Assembly: GCA_003130845.1 (NCBI GenBank)
Contig: QEXW01000136.1
Span: 56,704-120,703 of the forward strand
DNA from: Anaerolineae bacterium
Lineage (GTDB): Bacteria > Chloroflexota > Anaerolineae > Anaerolineales > Villigracilaceae
Reading direction: 5' to 3'
Length of the DNA stretch: 64,000 nt
A model generated the notes under the pieces. The model saw nothing but the letters and a program-made list of their open reading frames with translations. It was not told where the DNA came from and ran no database searches. Below, piece by piece: positions 53,626 to 64,000 of this stretch. The translations under genes were made by a program, and so were the position numbers. Within the stretch, counting starts at the first letter, position 1, and every line of letters starts with the position of its first letter.

Positions 53626-54456
53626 TTACCATGCAGTCCAGCCTCCATCTACAATCAGGTTGCTGCCCGTCATGTAGGAAGAAGCATCAGAAGCCAGGAA
53701 GAGCAAGGCGCCGTTCATTTCATCGCGGCGTGCCATGCGGCCTAGGATGGTTTTTGCAGCATAGTTTTGGACGAAGGTTTCATCATGGTTGTTATACACG
53801 CCGCCCGGGGTGAGCATGTTGACGCGAATTTCTGTTCCCATGTAATAGGCAGCCAAATATTTGGTGAAACCGACTATGCCGGCTTTGGTCACGGTATAGT
53901 AAATGGGCTTATAGGCCGGCTGCGAACCATCCGCCTTGCGGTAAATGCGTTGGTCGGGGCCATTGAGGCCGTAGGTAGAACAGATGTTGATAATGCTGCC
54001 CTTGGCGCCCTGTGCAACCATTTGCCGTGCAACGGCCTGTGTAACCAGAAATGTGCCGGTCAGGTTGACGTTTAGGGCGGCGTTCCATTGGTCGAGCGGG
54101 TAATCCTCGAAGCGGCCTGGTGTAATGCCTTTTGCCAAGGCTTCGGGGTCAAATTTGGGGTCTAGCGCAGCGCTGTTGACCAAGATATCAATCCGTCCAA
54201 AGGCTTGGATGACCTTTTCGACCATCGCTTGTACTGACGCGGGTTGGGTAATATCGGCGGGCGCTGCCAAGGCTTGGTAGCCAGAGCGGCTTAGGTCGTT
54301 AGCCAGAGCGGTGCATTTTTCGGGGGATAAATCTACCACTGCCACTGCTGCGCCGGCTTCGGCCAGGGTGCGGCAAAATTCTGCGCCGAGCAGCCCAACC
54401 CCACCGGTTACAATCGCAGTGCGACCGGTCAAATCAAATTTTTCTTGAATCTTCAT
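53626..54456 (-). CDS. Short-chain dehydrogenase/reductase
   Basis: A 276-aa classical SDR: TGGVGLLGAEFC for the cofactor, the NSA motif in DILVNSAALDP, catalytic Ser in NICSTYGLNG and the Tyr-Lys pair in YYTVTKAGIVG, end LIVDGGWTAW. All catalytic residues are present. In an operon with neuA and neuB it probably oxidises or reduces a sugar precursor (the location recalls PtmA/LegB-like SDRs in legionaminic pathways), but the exact step is not readable. It overlaps the membrane protein gene by ATGA. Confidence 0.85.
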   Translation of the reverse strand: MKIQEKFDLTGRTAIVTGGVGLLGAEFCRTLAEAGAAVAVVDLSPEKCTALANDLSRSGYQALAAPADITQPASVQAMVEKVIQAFGRIDILVNSAALDPKFDPEALAKGITPGRFEDYPLDQWNAALNVNLTGTFLVTQAVARQMVAQGAKGSIINICSTYGLNGPDQRIYRKADGSQPAYKPIYYTVTKAGIVGFTKYLAAYYMGTEIRVNMLTPGGVYNNHDETFVQNYAAKTILGRMARRDEMNGALLFLASDASSYMTGSNLIVDGGWTAW

Positions 54457-56027
54457 TGTGGTTTCTCCAATTTTCCATACAGCACATGCCCTTGTGCTTT
54501 GAGCAGCACGGGCAGGCCATCGAATTGTAACGCAACTTCGTGACCAAAGGCCTCTTCTAGGTTTGAGACTTCAAATAAAACCAAAACAGCGCGCCCGGCG
54601 AACAGTTCTTGGCGCATTTCGGCCAAGGCTTGTTCGTAGTCGGGGCGTGGCAGCCCGCTCACCGGGTTAAGAAAGGTGGGAATTACCCGGCTGGCGCGCC
54701 CGGTGACGTGATACACGACGGGTGGCGAGTTGGTGTAGATGGCGATTTCGGGCGGCAAGCGACGGATGTAAGCCAAGACCTCGGCTTGCCGCCAACGCCA
54801 GGATGCATACCCCAGCCCATCTATGGTGCGCAATTCGGTGATGGTGTTTTGCGCATTCAGGCCGGAAAGCAAGAGCAGGGCGACGACCGCCAGGGTGGTC
54901 AACACAGGCGAGACGGGCGGCTTCCATTTCCACAAGAAGTGCAGACTTGCCGTCAGCAAGATGAGCCACGAGACATATAAAGGCGAGAGAATGCGCGGTT
55001 GAAATTTGGTGCTGGCATCGAAGAAACTCATAGAGAACAGGACGGCGCCTAAGTATCCCCACACATAGAGCGCGGTAATGAAGAGCAGCGGGTTGACAGA
55101 TTGGCGCAAATGATATGCTTGATACGCCTGGTACCCTAACCAGCCGAGCAAGCCGACCCCTGCGATGGTCAACCCAATCTGGAGCAGTCCGCTTTGGAAG
55201 AGCCATTCCGGCAGGCCAGGCAAGGGGGCGAGGAAGTGGGCTGCATTCCACAAACCGGTGCGAATGTTGGAAAGTTCAATCGGGTTAAAGTGAAACGTGC
55301 GATTGGTGGCCGATTCGGCGACCAGTGCGTTGCGCACAAACCAAGCGGCGATGGGAGGAATTGCCCCGGCCATAAAGGTGATGATTCGTTTTAGGCGGGC
55401 ATCGGGTGCAAGTAAGAAAATGGAAACCACGAGCGTGGCAATCAGTGCCAGGCCAGAGTAACGCGTTAGAAAGGCCAGGCCGCTGAAAAATCCGGTCAGC
55501 AGCAACCGGTTCTTCGTAAAAAGGGCAGCTATGGCTGTTTTTCGTGTTTTTGGCGGGGCGAGGTCGAAAGAGAGAAACGAGAGCAGCGAGAAAAACAGAA
55601 ATAACGGCTCGCTCATGGCGTAAGCGTGCAGGGTGAGCAGTTGACCATTGAGCGCAAACAACAACGCCAACAAGAGCGCGGCCATTTGCGAGTGCGTTAT
55701 TCGCCAGCCCAGCCAGCCCAGCAGAACCGTGTTGGCTGCAAAAAGAATGATGTGTAAGGCGCGCGCGGCGCGGTAGGGGTCAAGGCCGGTCAGCAGGCTG
55801 ATGCTGCTCAGGGTTAGGGAGAACAAAGGCGGGTAGTGGGTAATCGGTTCCAGTGCGCTATCCAGCCAGATGTCGCTGTAGCCGGTGCCGGCCAGGATGG
55901 AACGTGCTCCCCCCAGATAGGCAGCAGAATCGTTGGTCAAACCGAGGCCGGCTGGGGTGATGTACCACATCGCCCAGCCGGCGAAGAGCGCCAGGAACAA
56001 CAGGAAAGCCAAGAAAAAGCGGGACAA
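54453..56027 (-). CDS. GT39/ArnT-like membrane glycosyltransferase
   Basis: About 524 aa with some 11 membrane helices. After the first helix comes LTNDSAAYLGGARSILAGTG, the acidic loop pattern of PMT_2/ArnT-type enzymes that use lipid-linked sugar donors, and a soluble C-terminal part of about 120 residues. The start is uncertain: the open frame reaches 56450 but overlaps sat-cysC and its hairpin; the only starts after the hairpin are TTG 56027 (chosen, complete first helix) and ATG 55970 (cuts it). It may add the nonulosonate or another sugar outside the membrane. Confidence 0.7.
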   Translation of the reverse strand: MSRFFLAFLLFLALFAGWAMWYITPAGLGLTNDSAAYLGGARSILAGTGYSDIWLDSALEPITHYPPLFSLTLSSISLLTGLDPYRAARALHIILFAANTVLLGWLGWRITHSQMAALLLALLFALNGQLLTLHAYAMSEPLFLFFSLLSFLSFDLAPPKTRKTAIAALFTKNRLLLTGFFSGLAFLTRYSGLALIATLVVSIFLLAPDARLKRIITFMAGAIPPIAAWFVRNALVAESATNRTFHFNPIELSNIRTGLWNAAHFLAPLPGLPEWLFQSGLLQIGLTIAGVGLLGWLGYQAYQAYHLRQSVNPLLFITALYVWGYLGAVLFSMSFFDASTKFQPRILSPLYVSWLILLTASLHFLWKWKPPVSPVLTTLAVVALLLLSGLNAQNTITELRTIDGLGYASWRWRQAEVLAYIRRLPPEIAIYTNSPPVVYHVTGRASRVIPTFLNPVSGLPRPDYEQALAEMRQELFAGRAVLVLFEVSNLEEAFGHEVALQFDGLPVLLKAQGHVLYGKLEKPQ

Positions 56028-56061
56028 AGGAAGAAAAGATAATCTAGCAGAAGGTAAAAAA

Positions 56062-56099
56062 TGGACGGGACGGCTGGCCTGGTAGAGCGCCAGCCGTCC
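56062..56099 (-). terminator. Strong hairpin after sat-cysC
   Basis: A perfect 11-bp stem, GGACGGCTGGC / GCCAGCCGTCC, 11 bases after the stop codon. A run of six T follows on the minus strand after a 6-base gap (CGTCCA). It may be a partial terminator that lowers expression of the downstream genes. Confidence 0.55.
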
Positions 56100-56109
56100 T
56101 ATGCGTTGG

Positions 56110-57843
<1,734 letters not shown>

Positions 57844-57847
57844 CTAT

Positions 57848-57868
57848 ATTCAATCGCTGAATTTTGAC
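57848..57868. promoter_or_regulatory. Third copy of the winged-helix operator, upstream of sat-cysC
   Basis: ATTCAATCGCTGAAT (57848-57862) followed by TTTGAC. Read on the minus strand it shares GTCAAAATTCA and TGAAT with site A at 13305-13325. It lies immediately downstream of the -10 box, within the first 25 transcribed bases, a typical repressor position. Confidence 0.55.
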
Positions 57869-57876
57869 AAGGCGCT

Positions 57877-57882
57877 ATTATA
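57877..57882 (-). promoter_or_regulatory. -10 box of the sat-cysC operon
   Basis: TATAAT on the minus strand, 43 bases before the sat-cysC ATG and nine bases before the operator copy. No clear -35. Confidence 0.55.
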
Positions 57883-57924
57883 CCCTTGATTTTTGCGCAA
57901 CTGGACATTTGCCCCCCTTTCAGG

Positions 57925-57955
57925 TATGATTAGCCCGTTCTGGCAGCCGCCAGAA
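57925..57955 (+). promoter_or_regulatory. atpA promoter with 5'-terminal hairpin
   Basis: TATGAT (57925-57930) predicts a start near 57937, where a perfect 7-bp stem-loop TTCTGGC-AGCC-GCCAGAA (57938-57955) begins. The remaining leader to atpA is about 100 nt. A 5'-end stem of this kind can protect the mRNA. Confidence 0.4.
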
Positions 57956-58053
57956 TCCATTTTCAATTTAAGCGATGTTTGGTAAAAACGACCTGCGGGT
58001 CGAAATCCCCCATAAAACCCCAAAGGCAGGAAACATTTTGGCGTGGAGGCGAA

Positions 58054-59709
58054 ATGACAGACCTGATTAAGCAAATCACCAGCGATTTTCAGAAACAAAT
58101 CGAAGCGTTTCAGCCTGAAATCAGCGTCAGCGATATTGGCCGGGTGGTAGAAGCCGGTGATGGTATTGCGCGCGTGGAAGGCTTGGCAAATATTCGCGCC
58201 CAAGAACTGGTTCGTTTTGAAAACGGCGTGATGGGGACGGCCTTCAACTTGGAAGAAGATAGTGTCGGCGTCATCATCATGGGCGATTATGCCGGTATTA
58301 CAGAAGGCATGACCGTACGCGGCACAGGGCGTATTGCTTCAGTTCCCGTTGGTGATGGATTGATTGGGCGTGTAGTGAATGCCCTGGGCGAGCCAATTGA
58401 TGGCAAAGGCCCGATTCAATTTAGCGGCTACCGTCCTATCGAGCGCATTGCGCCGGGCGTAGTTCAACGTCAGGACGTGGATACCCCGGTTCAGACCGGT
58501 ATCAAGGCGATTGATGCGATGATTCCGATTGGACGCGGGCAGCGCGAGCTCATTATCGGCGACCGACAAACCGGTAAGACAGCCATTGCGATTGACACCA
58601 TTATCAATCAAAAAGGCAAGAATCTCATCTGCATCTATGTCGCCATTGGGCAGAAGAAGGCTGCCATTGCCCGCACCGTTGCACTGCTCGAGCGCTACGG
58701 GGCGATGGAACACACTATCGTGGTGGTGGCTTCTGCCGATGAACCGGCGGCGTTGCAATATATTGCTCCCTATGCAGGTTGCGCCATCGGCGAAGAATTC
58801 ATGGAAACGGGCCGTGATGCGTTGGTGGTCTATGATGACCTTTCGAAGCACGCCTGGGCCTACCGCCAAGTCTCATTGCTGCTTCGCCGCCCGCCAGGCC
58901 GTGAAGCCTATCCGGGTGACTTGTTCTATCTGCACTCGCGCTTACTGGAACGCGCTGCGCGCCTGTCGGTCAACTATGCAGTGGTCAAGGCTGACTTCCA
59001 GGGGCAAGCAACCAAAGCCGATGCTGTAGATGGCAAAATTTATACCGGCCCGCTGGCCGAACATGAAGCCAAAGAAGCCGCGCAAGCCAAAGGGGAAGGC
59101 TACAAAGTCGCCCGTGTAGCCGGCAGCGGTGGCTCATTAACCGCTCTGCCCATCATTGAAACGCTGCTGGGTGACGTTTCGGCCTACGTTCCAACCAATG
59201 TCATCTCCATCACCGATGGCCAGATTTACTTGGAGACGAACCTGTTCAACGCCGGTATTCGTCCCGCGATTAATGTCGGTATCTCGGTTTCGCGCGTTGG
59301 CGGTGCGGCGCAATTAAAGGCGATGCGACAGGTGGCTGGCCGCTTGCGCTTGGACATGGCAGCTTACCGTGAGTTGGCCGCATTCGCCCAGTTTGGCTCC
59401 GACTTGGATAAAGCCACCCAGTCACAACTTAATCGTGGGCGGCGGATGCAAGAAATTCTCAAGCAGCCGCAATATGCACCGGTGGCGTTGGAACATCAGG
59501 TGATGGTCATCTTTGCTGGCACGCAGGGCTTTGCCGATGATGTGCCGGTTGAAAAAATGCGCCAATGGGAAGCAGACCTGATTAAGTTCCTCGACCAATC
59601 GTATCCTGAACTCGGCAAAGACATCCTCGAGAAGAAGCAAATTACGCCTGAAACGGAAGCCCGATTGCGTGAAGCGCTCAACACCTTCAAGGCCACTTGG
59701 CAGGCGTAA
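58054..59709 (+). CDS. atpA: F1 ATP synthase subunit alpha
   Basis: 551 aa, slightly longer than the usual ~505 because of a C-terminal extension. Motifs: [10 protein letters not shown], Walker [26 protein letters not shown] and [14 protein letters not shown]. It forms the non-catalytic nucleotide sites of the F1 hexamer. GGAGG before ATG 58054 decides the start over an upstream frame at 57979. It is first gene of a run atpA-atpG-atpD-atpC; atpH and the F0 genes, normally just upstream, are absent here. Confidence 0.97.
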   Translation: MTDLIKQITSDFQKQIEAFQPEISVSDIGRVVEAGDGIARVEGLANIRAQELVRFENGVMGTAFNLEEDSVGVIIMGDYAGITEGMTVRGTGRIASVPVGDGLIGRVVNALGEPIDGKGPIQFSGYRPIERIAPGVVQRQDVDTPVQTGIKAIDAMIPIGRGQRELIIGDRQTGKTAIAIDTIINQKGKNLICIYVAIGQKKAAIARTVALLERYGAMEHTIVVVASADEPAALQYIAPYAGCAIGEEFMETGRDALVVYDDLSKHAWAYRQVSLLLRRPPGREAYPGDLFYLHSRLLERAARLSVNYAVVKADFQGQATKADAVDGKIYTGPLAEHEAKEAAQAKGEGYKVARVAGSGGSLTALPIIETLLGDVSAYVPTNVISITDGQIYLETNLFNAGIRPAINVGISVSRVGGAAQLKAMRQVAGRLRLDMAAYRELAAFAQFGSDLDKATQSQLNRGRRMQEILKQPQYAPVALEHQVMVIFAGTQGFADDVPVEKMRQWEADLIKFLDQSYPELGKDILEKKQITPETEARLREALNTFKATWQA

Positions 59710-59721
59710 CCTAATCATACT

Positions 59722-59748
59722 TTACGGATTTCTTCCTCATATCCGTAA
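59722..59748 (+). repeat. Intercistronic hairpin atpA-atpG
   Basis: TTACGGAT and ATCCGTAA (8-bp perfect arms, 11-nt loop) lie between the atpA stop and the atpG SD. There is no U run, so an mRNA-processing or stability element is likelier than a terminator. Confidence 0.4.
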
Positions 59749-59760
59749 CCTGGAGAACCT

Positions 59761-62066
<2,306 letters not shown>

Positions 62067-62078
62067 GCAGAGATTTCA

Positions 62079-62158
62079 GGTGCAAGCGGCAGGTATCTCG
62101 CACACCTTGCACCTGATACCTTCTCACCTTGTCCCTGATACCTACTTTCGATACCGGA
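62079..62158 (+). repeat. Repeat-rich gap between atpD and atpC
   Basis: CAGGTGCAAG and CTTGCACCTG form a perfect 10-bp inverted repeat. Two 18-mers, ACCTTGCACCTGATACCT (62104-62121) and ACCTTGTCCCTGATACCT (62126-62143), differ at two positions with a 22-base period, and GATACC occurs a third time before the atpC SD. GGTATC inside the loop is complementary to each GATACC. Confidence 0.6.
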
Positions 62159-62164
62159 GAACGC

Positions 62165-62596
62165 ATGCCTATCCGTTGTGAAATTGTCTCTCAGGACCGC
62201 ACAGTGTACGAAGGGGATGCTGATATTGTCATTCTACCTGGCATGGCTGGTGAAATGGGCATTTTGCCCCATCATGCCCCGCTTTTGACTACGCTCAAGT
62301 ATGGCATTGTCAAAGTGCGCTCAAAAGGTGAAGAGCAAATCTTCACTGTAGCGGGCGGTGTGGCTGAAGTCCAACCGGAAATCGTCACCATCTTGGCTGA
62401 TGCCGCCGAAAATGTCGAAGAAATTGATATTGCCCGTGCCCAGGCTGCTCGCAAACATGCCGAAGAAGCCCTGGCAAAAGTCAAACCCGAAGATGTAGAT
62501 ACCATGCTGGCGCTGGAAGCCGCGTTACGCCGCTCTAACTTGCGTATCGAAGCGGCCAAACGATTCCGGTCCGGCAAGAAAACCTACGAAGAGTAA
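62165..62596 (+). CDS. atpC: F1 ATP synthase subunit epsilon
   Basis: 143 aa. The N-terminal beta-sandwich (IRCEIVSQDRTVYEGDADIV, GEMGILPHHAPLLTTLKYG) and the C-terminal two-helix part (about 90-140) that can inhibit rotation are both present. The start at 62165 has CCGGAGA upstream; a 12-codon upstream frame runs through the repeat region and was rejected. Confidence 0.95.
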   Translation: MPIRCEIVSQDRTVYEGDADIVILPGMAGEMGILPHHAPLLTTLKYGIVKVRSKGEEQIFTVAGGVAEVQPEIVTILADAAENVEEIDIARAQAARKHAEEALAKVKPEDVDTMLALEAALRRSNLRIEAAKRFRSGKKTYEE

Positions 62597-62604
62597 ACAA
62601 CTCT

Positions 62605-63612
62605 ATGGCAGGATTCTCAAAAGACCTGGGCATTGACCTGGGTACCATGTACACGCGCGTGGCGGAAGGCCAACGGGTTGTCATTGAAGAGCCAACGGTG
62701 GTGGCAATTGACGTGGCCGACCAAAAGATTGTCGAAGTCGGCAAGCCGGCGCATGATATGGAAGGCCGTGTCCCGGATACGCTGGAAATTGCCCGTCCGC
62801 TTCAAAATGGCGTGATTGCTGATTACGAAATTACGGAACGCTTGTTGTGGGCTTTGCTTCAGCGCGTGAGCGGTCCATTGCGCATTTTCAAACCGAACGT
62901 GATGATAACGGTGCCGTATGGTGTGACCAGCGTGGAAAGCCGCGCTGTGCATGAAGCCATTCTGCAGGCCGGCGCTCGTGATGCTTATCTGATTCAGCAA
63001 CCCTTAGCCGCGGCGCTAGGGGTTGATTTGCCCATCAATTCTCCATCGGGCAACATGGTCGCATGTTTGGGTGGCGGGGCAACCCAGGCCGCTGTGCTGG
63101 CGATGTATGGAATTGTTTCTGCCGAAACCATGCGCGCTGGCGGTCAGCAAATGGATGAAGCGATTGTCAATTACACCCGCCGTAAATATGGCATTATTAT
63201 CTCCACTTACACGGCTGAACAATTGAAAATGAAAATCGGCGCCGCGGTGCCGCAAGATACTGAGCAGAGCATGGAAGTACAAGGCTTAGACCAAGTGACC
63301 AGCTTGCCACGCCCAGTTACGCTCACCACGGGGGAGATTGTAGAAGCCTTGCAAGAGCCACTGAAAGCCGTCACCGAAACGTGCCGCCGCGTGTTGGAAA
63401 AAACTCCCCCAGAGCTGGTCTCTGATATTATTGACCGAGGCATGGCTCTCACGGGAGGCGGTGCGCTCTTGCGCGGAATTGATAAATTGCTTACCAAATC
63501 CCTAGGCATCCCTGCCTACCTGGTGGATAACCCGCTGACGTGCGTGGCCGAAGGCGCCGCGCGTGGGCTAGGAATGTATAACCTGCTGCGGCGCAACCTG
63601 CCTCAGGTATAA
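62605..63612 (+). CDS. MreB/actin-like protein with altered active site
   Basis: 335 aa, clearly of the MreB family: GIDLGTMYTRVA (phosphate 1, Asp11 kept), VPYGVTSVESRAVHEAILQAGARDAYLI (given by its ends), LTGGGALLRGIDKLL. Key residues differ from normal MreB: the IEEP pair is IQQP (about 130-133), the second phosphate loop reads ACLGGGATQ (Cys154 and Gln161 where DIGGGTTE has Asp and Glu). ATP hydrolysis is probably impaired. It follows atpC by eight bases and precedes the operon terminator. It may be a non-hydrolysing filament partner of a true MreB. Confidence 0.85.
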   Translation: MAGFSKDLGIDLGTMYTRVAEGQRVVIEEPTVVAIDVADQKIVEVGKPAHDMEGRVPDTLEIARPLQNGVIADYEITERLLWALLQRVSGPLRIFKPNVMITVPYGVTSVESRAVHEAILQAGARDAYLIQQPLAAALGVDLPINSPSGNMVACLGGGATQAAVLAMYGIVSAETMRAGGQQMDEAIVNYTRRKYGIIISTYTAEQLKMKIGAAVPQDTEQSMEVQGLDQVTSLPRPVTLTTGEIVEALQEPLKAVTETCRRVLEKTPPELVSDIIDRGMALTGGGALLRGIDKLLTKSLGIPAYLVDNPLTCVAEGAARGLGMYNLLRRNLPQV

Positions 63613-63653
63613 GTGCTCATGGCCTTGAGCATGTCAGGCCAAAACCAAGCACA

Positions 63654-63689
63654 AGCGACCACACATCATGTGCTGGTCGCTCTGTTTTT
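63654..63689 (+). terminator. Terminator of the atp-mreB-like operon
   Basis: AGCGACC / GGTCGCT outer stem (63654-63660, 63675-63681), extended by CACAT/ATGTG inside, then CTGTTTTT. Confidence 0.75.
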
Positions 63690-63697
63690 GCGTGCTT

Positions 63698-64000
63698 TTA
63701 TGGCCGTTGTCGTTCCCAAAACTCTTGCCATTCAAACAAAATGGGGGCGTCTTCCAGGCTGCTTTCTAATTCATCTAACACACTTTCTATCTGATGGCGT
63801 AGCGCGCCTGTCTCCTGGTTGGTTTGAGATAGTGCCTGGACTTGTAGCTGCAAACACTCCAATTCTAACCAGCGATAATGATGCGTGTGATACCAGTTCG
63901 CAATGTTCGAGAGCGCTTGCAGCGCTTCGGCGGGTTTTCCTAAGTTCAAAAGCAAGCGTGCGCGCAGGCGTTTGACCGTGCAAAGTGGCAGTTCAGACCC
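63698..64000 (-). CDS. 3' end of a TPR-like helical-repeat protein (partial)
   Basis: The frame is open to the window edge, so the 5' part lies beyond. The visible 100 residues are helical: RLRARLLLNLGKPAEALQAL, then SNIANWYHTHHYRWLELECL and QTNQETGALRHQIESVLDEL, in the pattern of the MalT/LuxR-type tetratricopeptide region; the end is EWQEFWERQRP with no DNA-binding helix-turn-helix. Probably the C-terminus of a large repeat-containing regulator or scaffold. Confidence 0.55.
   Translation of the reverse strand, partial: GSELPLCTVKRLRARLLLNLGKPAEALQALSNIANWYHTHHYRWLELECLQLQVQALSQTNQETGALRHQIESVLDELESSLEDAPILFEWQEFWERQRP

Overview
The window reads as chromosome from a member of the Chloroflexota, most likely class Anaerolineae. 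This is inferred from gene content and style: Pro/Thr-rich linkers (PTNTPLPTTTP type) in exported proteins, tandem Crp/Fnr regulators, many PAS/GAF/HD-GYP signalling proteins, a stand-alone IMP-cyclohydrolase domain, reverse transsulfuration, and several genes whose -10 box lies six bases before ATG. I see no insertion sequence, prophage, CRISPR array, rRNA or ordinary tRNA. Almost all DNA is coding.

Layout. 1-3000: guaB and a purH N-terminal domain are divergent, then rpsU-infA behind a leader containing an intrinsic terminator. 3000-6100: two Crp/Fnr paralogues, a metallo-beta-lactamase-fold hydrolase and a tiny YHS-like protein. 6100-15400 (minus): a surface-polysaccharide export operon (winged-helix regulator, two sugar-nucleotide SDR enzymes, Wzm, Wzt, capsule-type glycosyltransferase, methyltransferase), preceded by a large membrane protein. 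15400-19400: methyltransferase, kbl, orphan pxpB, smpB, unknown protein. 19450-27200: sensory cluster with two HD-GYP proteins, a beta-propeller lipoprotein-like protein, response regulators and histidine kinases. 27250-34400: PIG-L deacetylase, a MacB-type ABC cluster with a large exported protein, pth, two small envelope proteins. 34480-41000: radA, then sulfur metabolism (cystathionine lyase/synthase, CBS, MoeZ-like activating enzyme, sulfur carrier, SPFH protein). 41300-48900: sensor kinase, degenerate MBL protein, asparaginase, endonuclease III, coiled-coil protein, HAD hydrolase, malic enzyme. 48960-50430: an aminotransferase behind what looks like a leader-peptide attenuator. 50500-57870 (minus): sat-cysC, GT39-like protein, SDR, neuA-phosphatase, neuB and a sulfotransferase, which together look like a pathway for a sulfated nonulosonic (sialic-type) acid glycan. 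57900-63700: F1 ATP synthase operon atpAGDC with an mreB-like gene at its end. 63698-64000: 3' end of a helical-repeat gene.

How parts may work together. The winged-helix gene at 12830-13303 is flanked by two near-identical 21-bp palindromic sites around its own -10 box. A third copy lies just after the -10 box of sat-cysC, 44 kb away. I infer that one regulator controls both the export operon and the sulfation/nonulosonate operon. The strongest RNA signal is at 50336-50431: a 16-codon peptide with six Leu and two Ile codons, an alternative hairpin and an 11-bp terminator with seven U, in the classical order of ribosome-mediated attenuation upstream of an aminotransferase. Two other structured leaders (rpsU; the SPFH-sulfur-carrier operon, with a tRNA T-arm-like hairpin) also deserve attention. 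All function calls rest on motifs recognised by eye; no database search was run.
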